The notes under the pieces: model-generated
Seen by the model: only the letters and a program-made list of their open reading frames with translations
The model's database searches: none
Told to the model about the DNA's origin: nothing
In this document: one piece after another, positions 1 to 8,714 of the stretch
Numbering within the stretch: position 1 is the stretch's first letter
Layout of the letters: each line of letters begins with the position of its first letter
From: Shewanella glacialipiscicola
GTDB taxonomy: Bacteria; Pseudomonadota; Gammaproteobacteria; Enterobacterales; Shewanellaceae
Assembly (NCBI RefSeq): GCF_023283485.1
Contig: NZ_JAKILU010000013.1
Location: 1 to 64,000, forward strand
Length of the DNA stretch: 64,000 bases
Reading direction: 5' to 3'
Made by a program: the position numbers and the translations under genes

Positions 1-14
1 TTATAGTTCATATC

Positions 15-81
15 GGTCACCTCGAGTCAGATTTTGTGCACCTAAATCATGGCACATTGCGATGCCGAGGCCGAGGTGACC
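15..81. repeat. Inverted repeat upstream of transposase
   Basis: GGTCACCTCG at 15-24 is matched by its exact reverse complement CGAGGTGACC at 72-81, with a 47-base loop. It lies just outside the duplicated transposase leader. It may be a mobile-element end, a terminator stem of a gene left of the window, or chance. Confidence 0.45.
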
Positions 82-88
82 ATCTCAG

Positions 89-645
89 CAGCCATATCTT
101 TTTGTGTTTTTTAGCTTCTTTGACTAGGCTTTAAATTATCCTGATTTTGTCTGTGTGGAGTTTGCAATGACTTCGGCCAGAAGACAGCTAATTGATGCTA
201 ATGCAACGCCCTTCTATCATGTGATAAATCGCTGTGTCAGAAGGGCGTTTTTGTGTGGTGAGGATAAGCTCTCGGGGCGTAGTTACGAGCATCGACGCGG
301 CTGGATTGTGGATAAAATCATAGCCTTGTCCGCGATATTTTGTATCGATATTTGTGCCTAAGAAATATTAGGACAGCCATATCTTTTTGTGTTTTTTAGC
401 TTCTTTGACTAGGCTTTAAATTATCCTGATTTTGTCTGTGTGGAGTTTGCTATGACTTCGGCCAGAAGACTGTTAATTGATGCTAATGCGACACCTTTCT
501 ACCATGTTATAAATCGTTGTGTCAGAAGGGCTTTTTTATGTGGTGAAGATAAGCTCACTGGTCGCAGTTACGAGCATCGACGTGGCTGGATTGTCGATAA
601 AATCAAAGCCTTGTCGTCGATATTTTGTATCGATATTTGTGCCTA
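89..645 (+). repeat. Direct duplication of transposase 5' region
   Basis: Bases 89-360 and 374-645 are two copies of one 272-base segment, separated by 13 bases. Both start at CAGCCATATC and end at TTTGTGCCTA. The first roughly 77 non-coding bases look identical between copies. The following roughly 195 coding bases differ at about 20 positions, most of them synonymous. The boundaries are sharp on both sides. Neither copy has an obvious target-site duplication. Confidence 0.85.
167..361 (+). pseudogene. Truncated transposase 5' fragment
   Basis: This fragment encodes the first 64 residues of the neighbouring Y1/RAYT-type transposase (MTSARRQLIDANATPFYHVI...) and stops at a TAA exactly where the duplication ends. 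It lacks the HUH motif and the catalytic tyrosine, so it cannot be an active transposase. The ATG at 167 is preceded by GGAG, as in the intact copy; an in-frame GTG twelve bases earlier overlaps that site and is unlikely to be the start. Because the reading frame is kept and most changes are synonymous, the fragment may once have been part of a full gene. Confidence 0.7.
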
Positions 646-1486
646 TGCGGTGATGAGTAATCACTATCATTTAGTGCTTAAAATTGATGTCGACAAGGCT
701 AAATCGCTAACGCAAAAAGACATTATCAGTCGTTGGTGCCAAATTACTAAAGGTCATGCAATTGCTACTAAGTATATGAATGGTGATGCATTAATCGACG
801 CTGAACGCATGTTGCTCGATGGCTTAATTACCGAATGGCATGAGCGATTAAGCAGTATCTCCTGGTTTATGCGCTGTTTAAACGAAGAAATTGCCCGTAA
901 GGCTAATCGTGAAGATGAGTGCAAGGGCGCCTTTTGGGAGGGGCGTTTTAAGTCGCAAGCGCTGTTAGATGAGCAAGCACTACTGGCCTGTATGATGTAT
1001 GTGGATTTAAATCCAATCAGAGCAGGCATTGCCGATTCTTTGCAATCCTCTGATTTTACATCGATTCAGGAGCGAATTAACTCGCTAGATTCACCCAATC
1101 GCCCATTAGCTATCTCAACGCCACAAACTGACTCAGCAACCAATCAAGCTCATATTCTCCGCAAATCGTTGGTCCAGTTTGATGGTGCACTACACCAGAA
1201 TGCGCAAGCGAGCATTCCGTTTCATTTTGCCGATTATCTCGAGCTGATTGATTGGACGAGCCGCGCCATTCGCCTTGATAAAAAAGGCTTTATTGATAAT
1301 CAGCGGCCCAAACTGCTCAATGAATTAGGCATTGCGCCCGATGCGTGGCTCACGTCAGCCAAAGAATTTCGTCGTCAATACAGTGGCATAAGTGGTCGAT
1401 GGGATAGCATGTGCGAGTTTAAAAAGCAGCATAACAGTGGCAAATGGTGTAAAGGAAAAGCCTCAAGCCAAGCGTTACACCCATAG
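452..1486 (+). CDS. REP-associated tyrosine transposase-like protein
   Basis: The product (about 344 residues) is a Y1/HUH single-strand transposase of the IS200-like/RAYT type. Counted from the ATG at 452, the sequence shows the metal-binding HUH pair in NHYHLVL (His71 and His73). It also has the family motif FWEGRF, and YVDLNPIRAG with the likely nucleophile Tyr183. Such enzymes cut and join single-stranded DNA at hairpins in the cytoplasm. The ATG at 452 was chosen because GGAG lies six bases before it; the upstream in-frame GTG at 440 overlaps that site. The C-terminal 140 residues are not recognised. No second element gene is seen. A 14-bp imperfect hairpin lies 72 bases downstream. Confidence 0.85.
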   Translation: MTSARRLLIDANATPFYHVINRCVRRAFLCGEDKLTGRSYEHRRGWIVDKIKALSSIFCIDICAYAVMSNHYHLVLKIDVDKAKSLTQKDIISRWCQITKGHAIATKYMNGDALIDAERMLLDGLITEWHERLSSISWFMRCLNEEIARKANREDECKGAFWEGRFKSQALLDEQALLACMMYVDLNPIRAGIADSLQSSDFTSIQERINSLDSPNRPLAISTPQTDSATNQAHILRKSLVQFDGALHQNAQASIPFHFADYLELIDWTSRAIRLDKKGFIDNQRPKLLNELGIAPDAWLTSAKEFRRQYSGISGRWDSMCEFKKQHNSGKWCKGKASSQALHP

Positions 1487-1558
1487 GCTCATCACTGCTC
1501 AGGATTCAGCGCTGAGGATTATGTTTATTTATCCGAAATGAAGACGATTCCACGAAAA

Positions 1559-1592
1559 ACGCAGCACGCTTTTGTCCCAAAGTGTGTTGCGT
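1559..1592. repeat. Imperfect hairpin downstream of transposase
   Basis: ACGCAGCACGCTTT (1559-1572) pairs over 14 positions with AAAGTGTGTTGCGT (1579-1592), with two G-T wobbles and a six-base loop. HUH transposases recognise subterminal hairpins, so this may be a right-end structure. There is no T-tract, which argues against a terminator for the transposase gene. Confidence 0.4.
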
Positions 1593-1891
1593 ATGTCTTT
1601 AAATCTACAGATTACGCGAATGCACGAAAGGTGAGCAATGGCTCTCGTTCATAAGCTCAAAAAACCTAGGTTTCTATTCACCGTGTCGATGAGTGAATGA
1701 CATGGCAAGCCTTTATGAGTGGATATCAGCAAACGATAAGCTTACAACATCAAAGTGATAGGTCATTCAGAAGATTTTTCCAACACCTATCTGTTCCCAA
1801 AGCGTTATCAAGCTCTACGCTAAAACCACTCAAAGCTGAGACCTAAATACTGATTGTTGGGATTGGATATAGAAACAAAAGGCAATAAAAA

Positions 1892-1917
1892 AGTGCTTTA
1901 TTTTTCAATAAAGCACT
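1892..1917 (-). terminator. Rho-independent terminator of the J-domain operon
   Basis: AGTGCTTTATT and AATAAAGCACT form an 11-bp stem with a four-base loop. On the minus strand it is followed by a run of T (the A-run at 1887-1892). It ends the leftward operon at 1978-4481. Confidence 0.8.
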
Positions 1918-1977
1918 CATTTTAAGCGACTCAAGCACTCGTTAACCTACTGAACAGACTGCTGATTAAAGTACCGA

Positions 1978-2874
1978 TCAAAGTACGATGTAGAGTGGCC
2001 AGCCGAGGAGGCCGACGAGACCTTCATTGTGTTCGAATCTTTCTAAGCGTTCGGGTGAAGCGTCGCTGAGTAAGAGTTCGCGGTAGCTTTTCGCAAAGTG
2101 CAGGGTACGCAGTAGGGCGGGGACAAAGTTTTTGCCGAGATCTTTACTGATGGTTTCAGCGAGTTCTGCGGGTAATTCTGCTAACGCTTTCTGGGTTTCC
2201 AATTCGATATGCTCACGGGTAAACCACTCCTCTTTTAAGGTGATTTTACCGATACGCTTTTTTAAATCCTGTCTGACTTTGGCGCCATCAAACAACAATC
2301 GATACAGTACCGCTTCGGCTAATACACTCTCTAGATTGAGAAAATCTAGCGGGTCATAGCTCGATTGCGCGTAAAATTGCGCGAATAAAGCTCCAATTGA
2401 CTGTTGGCGCTGATGCTCAAGCAGGGCATCTTGATAGGCTTCATAGCCTAACCATTCTTCTGCATCTGGCGGGCTAGACACTTGTTCAAGCAAGAACTTG
2501 TCAACATCACCGTACAGTGACTTGCCGTTGACGAGTTTATGCTTGCTGACAGTGCTGAGCATGCTCCAGCCTTTTTGAAAGCATTTGACTACGCCATCGG
2601 CGTTGAGCAATAAACGTATTGCTTGCTGCGGATTTTGGCTGGATAACTCCAGCAAGCCAAGACTGACTACGCCAATCACATCGTGCGCTGCTTGTTCGAG
2701 CAGGTGCATTTTGTATTTGTTGTAAAATTTATCGGCCAGTTTGAGGCTCATCAAAATAGCTTTGGATTTGATTTGTGACAGCTGTTCACCGCTCAGCGTG
2801 TCGTCTGCTTGGCCTTGGGCTAATACCTTGCTCAGGTAGGGCCCTTGATCTACATCACGCAGTACCAATTGCAT
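1978..2874 (-). CDS. Hypothetical protein of J-domain operon
   Basis: I do not recognise this roughly 298-residue protein. It is predicted soluble, mostly helical and rich in Leu, Ala and Glu. It has no signal peptide, and only the extreme C-terminus (GLVGLLGWPLYIVL) is hydrophobic. The start is the ATG at 2874, with AAGGA eight bases upstream; the TTG one codon earlier is less likely. It is the last gene of a tightly spaced leftward operon (11 bases after its upstream neighbour) headed by a small J-domain protein. It is therefore probably a partner of that co-chaperone, which is an inference from position only. Confidence 0.75.
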   Translation of the reverse strand: MQLVLRDVDQGPYLSKVLAQGQADDTLSGEQLSQIKSKAILMSLKLADKFYNKYKMHLLEQAAHDVIGVVSLGLLELSSQNPQQAIRLLLNADGVVKCFQKGWSMLSTVSKHKLVNGKSLYGDVDKFLLEQVSSPPDAEEWLGYEAYQDALLEHQRQQSIGALFAQFYAQSSYDPLDFLNLESVLAEAVLYRLLFDGAKVRQDLKKRIGKITLKEEWFTREHIELETQKALAELPAELAETISKDLGKNFVPALLRTLHFAKSYRELLLSDASPERLERFEHNEGLVGLLGWPLYIVL

Positions 2875-2885
2875 CAAATAATTCC

Positions 2886-3644
2886 TTAATCCAAAAAGCT
2901 AAACATATCATCGACTTCAGCGTATTCATCCGTCACTTGGTTTTTCTCTTTGGCTTGAATAACCAGCTCGTTGACAAACTTGCTGATGATCATTTCCCAA
3001 CCTGAGCTTTCGTTACGCAGCAGACTCTTAATGGCTTTTTCAACATCGGGCGCAAGTTCATGGATCAAAGCCATTAGGCTGCGTGGGTCGTCTATGCTGA
3101 GGCTGTGTGCATCTTCACTGGCTACGCGACTGTCGTAGCCGATGGTTTCAGTGTCTTCTTCGTCATCATAGAGATCGGTGTAGCCGTCTTCGTCTTCATG
3201 CTTCTCGCCTAACATCATTTCGATGAACGGGATCGATAAGTAGAAAAGGCCCGCAGGATCGTCGGCGATACATTCTAAAATGGCAGTTTGTTTTTCTTCG
3301 CTATCTTGGATACGAATTAAATAGGTCAAAAAATCAAAGGTATGCTGAATCAGTTCTTCGGCATTATTTTTGATTTTTTCTTCCCAGTACAAAGGCTGCT
3401 GACAGACGATGTCGCGAATTTGTTCTGGCGTCATGAGTTCAGACATGATCGAAGGGCAGGAGATATCATGGTGACTGTTGATTTGTGTCAGCGTGACGAT
3501 ATCCATGTGTTCGATCACTTCGACTAATTGCGCGTCGCTCATGGTATTGGCGATGATTTCAAAGCGTTTGCTCGCTTGTTTTGGCTCTACGTCCGCTAAC
3601 TGCTTAATTTCAGCGACGGTAATCTCAATGAGACTAGTGTTCAT
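2886..3644 (-). CDS. Hypothetical acidic protein of J-domain operon
   Basis: This 252-residue protein is not recognised. It is soluble and acidic, with a Glu/Asp-rich central linker around residues 150-180 (EDEDGYTDLYDDEEDTE) that separates an N-terminal helical part from a C-terminal helical part. There is no signal peptide or membrane segment. Its ATG overlaps the TAA of the upstream gene (TAATG), and AGGA lies six bases before it, so the two are probably translationally coupled. The third gene of the operon; function unknown. Confidence 0.75.
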   Translation of the reverse strand: MNTSLIEITVAEIKQLADVEPKQASKRFEIIANTMSDAQLVEVIEHMDIVTLTQINSHHDISCPSIMSELMTPEQIRDIVCQQPLYWEEKIKNNAEELIQHTFDFLTYLIRIQDSEEKQTAILECIADDPAGLFYLSIPFIEMMLGEKHEDEDGYTDLYDDEEDTETIGYDSRVASEDAHSLSIDDPRSLMALIHELAPDVEKAIKSLLRNESSGWEMIISKFVNELVIQAKEKNQVTDEYAEVDDMFSFLD

Positions 3645-4174
3645 TAGCGGTCCTCATCATCGTAGTGATCGAAGTAGCCATCTTCTTCTTCGCCTTCATC
3701 ATCATCGTCGTTATCGGACGTGCCAACATAGTCGTTGTCATCATCTTCATCGTCGTCGTGATGTTTTGCTGCTGGTGTGGCTTTACCTTGAGTTTCAAGT
3801 AAATACAATACTGCGCAGCTTTCTATCAATAAAGTTTCAGAGTAACCGCGTACGGCCAACACCAGAGGTAAATCGGCATTGTTAAAGCCAATAGTGACTT
3901 TAAATTCATCCCATTCGGGTTGAGTTGCCGTGTTTATCCACTGTGCCCACTTGAGTTTGGCTTCAGCGGGAAACTTAATTCGACCGTAAAGTGCGACGGG
4001 CAGGTACTCAGGCACAGTATCGAGTATCTTAGGATCGGCTTCTAACACCTTTTTGATTTGGCTAGTAAATTGCTCTAGCGCTTTAGGTGTATCAGGATCG
4101 TCGTAGGATTCGATATTGTCGTAGGCATTATTTTTTAGCTCATTAATGCGTGAGATATTCAGTTTTTTAACCAT
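3644..4174 (-). CDS. Hypothetical protein with polyacidic tail
   Basis: This 176-residue protein is not recognised. Residues 1-130 look like a folded helical domain with a single Cys. From about residue 138 to the end it is almost entirely Asp and Glu (DDDEDDDNDY and similar), a tail typical of proteins that bind basic partners or histone-like clients. It is the second gene of the operon, 22 bases after the J-domain gene, and its stop overlaps the next start. Acidic tails occur in some chaperone-associated proteins; a link here is inference. Confidence 0.75.
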   Translation of the reverse strand: MVKKLNISRINELKNNAYDNIESYDDPDTPKALEQFTSQIKKVLEADPKILDTVPEYLPVALYGRIKFPAEAKLKWAQWINTATQPEWDEFKVTIGFNNADLPLVLAVRGYSETLLIESCAVLYLLETQGKATPAAKHHDDDEDDDNDYVGTSDNDDDDEGEEEDGYFDHYDDEDR

Positions 4175-4196
4175 TTGGCACTACTCTAGAAAACGC

Positions 4197-4481
4197 TCAA
4201 GGATAAAATTGGTCCCACAGCTCGCGCATGGCGCTGGCGGGATCGGTCACTATTACGTTATTGAAATCTTTGATAAACGCATTTCGTCGCTTAGGATCTG
4301 ACAACACATCATAAGCATTTTTAACGCGTTCAAGTTGTATGGCAGCTTGCTGCTTTTCCTCTTCAGAGGCGCCTAACAACTTGTCGGGATGATATTTGTT
4401 TGACAGCCGTCGATAGGCTTTTTTAATGTCGTCTTCTTTGGCACTGGGTTTTATGCCAAGCACACTAAAGTGGTTAATCAT
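4197..4481 (-). CDS. Small J-domain co-chaperone
   Basis: The product (94 residues) is essentially a lone J-domain. Helix I carries HFSVLGI, helix II has the basic KKAYRRLSNKY stretch, and the HPD tripeptide at residues 31-33 is the motif that stimulates Hsp70 ATPase. Helix III contains NAYDVLSDPKRR. There is no Gly/Phe region, zinc finger or client-binding domain, so substrate choice must come from partners. It heads a four-gene leftward operon whose other members are unrecognised and would be obvious candidates. An Hsp70-like gene (yegD type) lies about 4 kb away. Confidence 0.88.
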   Translation of the reverse strand: MINHFSVLGIKPSAKEDDIKKAYRRLSNKYHPDKLLGASEEEKQQAAIQLERVKNAYDVLSDPKRRNAFIKDFNNVIVTDPASAMRELWDQFYP

Positions 4482-4738
4482 GCTTATACCTGCAAGGCGA
4501 TGGTTCTGATATCACAAGATAAAAAGGGTTTGACTCCGATTATCTTTAAATTCGTGGAATTCTATCAGTCAGCCGTGGATCATAGCAGAAATCCCTACTC
4601 AGCGGCAAACGCGCGAGCAGGAATTTATGCTTTAGTGGGAGGTAAAAATTCTTTTAACTTTAATCTGTTGCGACTCATTACTTTAGCACGCTGTTATGCC
4701 GCTTAAATCTGTTATGCAAGTTAGAATTCCCTCTAAGG

Positions 4739-6274
4739 CTAACTTAAGCTCGACACTAAACGTAGGTTCATCCCAAGGGTGAGCATTTGCTTTTGTTCAC
4801 GCTGTAAATCTTTCATAAATAGGTTAATTTTTCGCTTATGGCTTGGTAGCACTAGCATGAGTCCATCAGGAATGACCTTAATATGATCTAAGGTCAGCGT
4901 TTTGGCGATACGACCAAGATTGAGCAATACTGCGAGTCGTAGTAAACACAGTAGTCGATTTAATGTGAGTTTATGGCTGGGCTCAAGCTCAGTGAGCATC
5001 AATGCGCGGGGCTTTTTTCTATGGTTGCTGATAAGCCGTGCTAAATCTAATTGTAATGCTTCACTAAACCCAGGTAAGTCACTGTTACTGATGATATAAC
5101 CACCGTGTTTGTGCAAAGACTTTGAATTAATGTGTAGCCCAATTTCATGTAAGGTTGCGCTGTAGGCGAGTAGGCGCGCGTGCGGCCTTAATTGCCATTC
5201 ATGGGCCACCTGCTCAAACAGCGCCATAGCGGTATCGCGCACCTTAGCGGCGTGGGCCATATCGATATGATAAAGCTGGGCAATACTATCAACGGTGCGG
5301 TGGCGAATATCTTGATACTGACCAATTTTTGCCAGTTCATAAAGTACGCCTTCACGTAGTGCACCTGGGCTAAATTCCAGTTTATGTATCGGTAAGCGCC
5401 TAAAAAAGCTGATTAAAATAGCTAGGCCTGCGGGCACTAAAGGCGTGCGTTTATCATCAACATGGGCAAATTTTATCTGGTTAATATGGCCACATTTTAT
5501 CAACTTGACCTTGAGTTTTTTTAGCCGTGACAGTGTGATGGTTTCATCGCCGTGTTCTTCTTGAATCGCTTCGCAGATGGCTTTGACGGTACCTGAGCTG
5601 CCTAAGGTGAGCTCCCAGCCGCCGGCAAAATATTCCTTTGAGAGTGAGGCAAACTGTTTATCGGCCGCGCTTTGTGCATCACGAAACGAAGCTGAGGTAA
5701 TACGGCCATCGGTAAAAAACCGTTCATTAAAACTCACGCAGCCGCAGCGCAGGCTCGATAATTGTGTTGGGGTATTTTTATGACCGATCACAACCTCGGT
5801 AGAGCCGCCGCCTATGTCTATGACTAAATTGCTTTTTCCAAGCACTTGGCTTTGGGCAATGCCATTATAAATTAAGCGCGCTTCTTCATGGCCCGAAATC
5901 ACTTCTACCGGATAGGGCATAATAGCGAGCGCCGCTTGGATAAATTGTTCGCGATTTTTGGCAATTCTCAGGGTGTGGGTCGCGACTAAGCGTACTTGGG
6001 CTTGGTCGAGATTAGAAAATCTTTGATTAAAATCCCGTAGGCAGTTGAGGCCACGTTCAATGGCTGCATCGTCAAGCACATTGTGTGCATCAAGCCCCGT
6101 TGCGAGCTGAACCTGTTGTTTTTCTTTGTGCAAAATTTGCAAATTGCCATCTTGCTCGCGGGCAATAATGAGATGAAAACTGTTTGACCCCATATCAATG
6201 GCGACAAAATGGTTCGAGGCTGATTGTGTCAACATGTTAACTGGTGACTGTGTTTGCGAATGAGTAGCGCCCAA
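4739..6274 (-). CDS. ppx: Exopolyphosphatase Ppx
   Basis: This 511-residue enzyme belongs to the Ppx/GppA family and releases phosphate processively from the ends of inorganic polyphosphate. The N-terminal actin-like ATPase-fold signature is visible (FVAIDMGSNSFHLII), followed by the phosphate-binding DIGGGSTEV and the LGSSGT motif. The C-terminal HD-like helical domain contains SATLHEIGLHIN. The start is taken as the TTG at 6274, because AAGGA lies eight bases upstream; an ATG at 6235 just before the conserved domain lacks a ribosome site. It follows ppk after 42 bases on the same strand, so synthesis and breakdown of polyphosphate are probably co-transcribed. Confidence 0.93.
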   Translation of the reverse strand: MGATHSQTQSPVNMLTQSASNHFVAIDMGSNSFHLIIAREQDGNLQILHKEKQQVQLATGLDAHNVLDDAAIERGLNCLRDFNQRFSNLDQAQVRLVATHTLRIAKNREQFIQAALAIMPYPVEVISGHEEARLIYNGIAQSQVLGKSNLVIDIGGGSTEVVIGHKNTPTQLSSLRCGCVSFNERFFTDGRITSASFRDAQSAADKQFASLSKEYFAGGWELTLGSSGTVKAICEAIQEEHGDETITLSRLKKLKVKLIKCGHINQIKFAHVDDKRTPLVPAGLAILISFFRRLPIHKLEFSPGALREGVLYELAKIGQYQDIRHRTVDSIAQLYHIDMAHAAKVRDTAMALFEQVAHEWQLRPHARLLAYSATLHEIGLHINSKSLHKHGGYIISNSDLPGFSEALQLDLARLISNHRKKPRALMLTELEPSHKLTLNRLLCLLRLAVLLNLGRIAKTLTLDHIKVIPDGLMLVLPSHKRKINLFMKDLQREQKQMLTLGMNLRLVSSLS

Positions 6275-6316
6275 TCAGATTATCCTTAAGCAATGGCAGT
6301 GAAATAAAGTCAGCAT

Positions 6317-8488
6317 TTAGCCAACGTTGGCCTGTAACGCTTGATTTATATCGGGCGCAGCAGGGTCATCTTGCTGAGCATTCTCTTCATGGGCTTGCAG
6401 TTGTATGGCATTAAATTCTTGCTGTTGACGCTTTTCATAATTAATCAAATACTGATAAATGGCAATTTGAGAGCGTACTTTTCGCTTGTTACCGCGATTA
6501 CGATAAGGATTACTTTGCTCCTTATTGATGATGCGAGCCTTAGTGTTGTCATTGAATTGTAGTGATAAAATATCCATAACCATCTGTTTTAAGTGCAGAT
6601 CATAAATAGGGACACTCACTTCAACACGATTATCAATATTGCGGCTCATCCAGTCTGCGGAGCAGAGAAAGAGTTTATTTTCGCCGCCAGCATGGAATAA
6701 CATCACGCGGGAATGCTCAAGGAATCGGTCTACAATACTGTAAATTTCGATATTATCGCTGATCCCCGGAATTTGAGGAATGAGCGAGCACATACCGCGA
6801 ATCAGTAGCTTGATTTTGACGCCAGCCGCCGATGCTTCATACAGTTTTTGCACTAATGACTCATCGAGTAAGTTATTTAATTTTAAGGTAATCGCTGCTT
6901 TGATATGGTTTTGAGCATTAACGATTTCATTATCAATCAAACTACTGAGTTTTTGTCTGGCATCGTAGGGCGATACAATTAAATGCTGGAAGTTATCACG
7001 GCGATATGGATGCTCAATGAGATCAAATACTTGTTCAACCTCTCGGGCAATTTCTTGATTGGCGGTAAATAGCGACAAGTCGGTATATACTCGCGCCGTG
7101 CCTTCGTTAAAGTTGCCTGAGCCGACGTGACAATAGAGTTTAATTTCTCCTTGTTCTTCGCGGCCAATTAAACACAACTTAGAATGCACCTTCAAACTGG
7201 TAATCCCGTGGTGAACCTTTACGCCCGCTTCGGCCAAGATGCGTGTCCACTCAATATTAGATTGCTCATCAAACCTAGCCCTGAGCTCGATAACCGCCGT
7301 AACCTGCTTACCGTTTCTCACTGCATCGACAAGCGATTGCACTACATGGGATTTTTTTGCCACTCGGTATAAGCTAATGCGAATAAAACGTACCGCAGGA
7401 TCGTATGCCGCTTGGCGTACCATTTCGGTAAAGTGCGAAAACTTATGATACGGATAGTTAAGCATAATATCGCCCATCCGAATGGCATCGAAACTGTTAG
7501 CACTGCGGCCAAAACCTGCACTATTAAGTGCGGGTAGCTTTTCATTTTCGAGATAATCGCGGCTTGGGTTGGGGAAGGCGATAAAGTCTTTAAAGCTGTG
7601 GTAGCGCCCACCGGGGATCAAGCATTCGGTTGAGCTGATATTCAAATTGTCTTTGAGCATCACCAACATATGTTCGGGCATTTCTTTGTCATAGACTAAC
7701 CGTACAGGCTCGGCGGTGAGACGTTTTTTAAGGCCTCGGGTCATTTTTTCGAGCTGGGTTTGCTCTAGCTCATCGGTGATATCAAAATCTGCATCACGGG
7801 TTAATTTCATTGAATACACTTCAATGGCATCGTACTCGAAGAAGGGGCCGAAGAGTTCATCTACACAATGGCGAATAATATTGTCGAGTAAGATTAAATA
7901 CTTTTTTGTCTTACTCTTTTCAGTAGGTAACTCGATAAAGCGCGGCACATTTTTAGTGGGCACTTCGACTAGAGCGTATTGGCGGCGCGCTTTAGTAAAT
8001 AAGCAGACACACAGATAGGTGGCATCATCGTTGATTTGTTTAACTAAATCACGGTTATTATTGACAATAAGCGGGGCAATATGACGTTTAAAATGGTCTC
8101 TAAAATGCTTTTTTAGCCAGTTGCTGTGAAACTCGCTTAGCTGTTTTTCATTGATTAATAGAATATTACGCCGTACAAGCTCGCGCATTAAGTCCGTGTA
8201 TATGCCGTCAAACCTTTCTTGCAGCGCCATCACTTTAGATTGAATTTTAGCCATTAAATGGCGGCTATTACTACGACCTTCCTGTAGGGATGAAAGCAGC
8301 ATTGAGCGCCTAACCGAAGCCACACGCACCCTGAAAAATTCATCCATATTATTGGAAAATATGCCTAAAAAGCGCACTCGTTCCACTAACGGCACATTAT
8401 GATCGCAGGCTTCTTGCAACACTCGCTCGTTAAAAGATAGCCAAGAGAGTTCTTTATCAATCGAAAGTTTATCGGTATTGGGGGGCAC
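6317..8488 (-). CDS. ppk: Polyphosphate kinase Ppk1
   Basis: This 723-residue enzyme reversibly transfers the gamma-phosphate of ATP to polyphosphate. The N-terminal domain opens with KELSWLSFNERVLQEA. The two phospholipase-D-like catalytic domains follow, with the autophosphorylated His in LYCHVGSGNFNE and the second His motif in EHSRVMLFHAGG. Length and domain order are normal for Ppk1. The C-terminal 40 residues are Gln/Ala-rich and probably disordered. It is the promoter-proximal gene of ppk-ppx and is divergent from the Hsp70-like gene, with 226 bases between them. Confidence 0.95.
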   Translation of the reverse strand: MPPNTDKLSIDKELSWLSFNERVLQEACDHNVPLVERVRFLGIFSNNMDEFFRVRVASVRRSMLLSSLQEGRSNSRHLMAKIQSKVMALQERFDGIYTDLMRELVRRNILLINEKQLSEFHSNWLKKHFRDHFKRHIAPLIVNNNRDLVKQINDDATYLCVCLFTKARRQYALVEVPTKNVPRFIELPTEKSKTKKYLILLDNIIRHCVDELFGPFFEYDAIEVYSMKLTRDADFDITDELEQTQLEKMTRGLKKRLTAEPVRLVYDKEMPEHMLVMLKDNLNISSTECLIPGGRYHSFKDFIAFPNPSRDYLENEKLPALNSAGFGRSANSFDAIRMGDIMLNYPYHKFSHFTEMVRQAAYDPAVRFIRISLYRVAKKSHVVQSLVDAVRNGKQVTAVIELRARFDEQSNIEWTRILAEAGVKVHHGITSLKVHSKLCLIGREEQGEIKLYCHVGSGNFNEGTARVYTDLSLFTANQEIAREVEQVFDLIEHPYRRDNFQHLIVSPYDARQKLSSLIDNEIVNAQNHIKAAITLKLNNLLDESLVQKLYEASAAGVKIKLLIRGMCSLIPQIPGISDNIEIYSIVDRFLEHSRVMLFHAGGENKLFLCSADWMSRNIDNRVEVSVPIYDLHLKQMVMDILSLQFNDNTKARIINKEQSNPYRNRGNKRKVRSQIAIYQYLINYEKRQQQEFNAIQLQAHEENAQQDDPAAPDINQALQANVG

Positions 8489-8714
8489 TGCACAGCTCCT
8501 TTAAGCAAGCGTCATGGCGCAATATACAATAACATTCATCCGTGTTTGTGCAATCAGCTTTAGGTGATTAAATTTGCTGTGGTATTAACGCCGTCCCTAG
8601 CTTTTGTTAGGTGAAACTTGATGTTGTTAAGTGGCTAACCGCCCATGTTAACTCCTTGGGCATTATTGCAAACTATGCTATTGTGCTCGGCTTTTTTATC
8701 GCGGGAGTAAAGGT

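Larger units (their letters stand above)
1487..1977. other. Intergenic region after transposase
   Basis: This 491-base stretch has no convincing gene. It contains the palindrome TCAGCGCTGA just after the transposase gene, the hairpin at 1559-1592, and a terminator at 1892-1917 that serves the leftward operon to its right. The rest shows nothing recognisable. Confidence 0.6.

Noticed and set aside
4470..4706. 78-codon plus-strand frame between the J-domain gene and ppx
   Set aside because: It overlaps the start of the J-domain gene on the other strand, has no ribosome site, and the product resembles no family I know.
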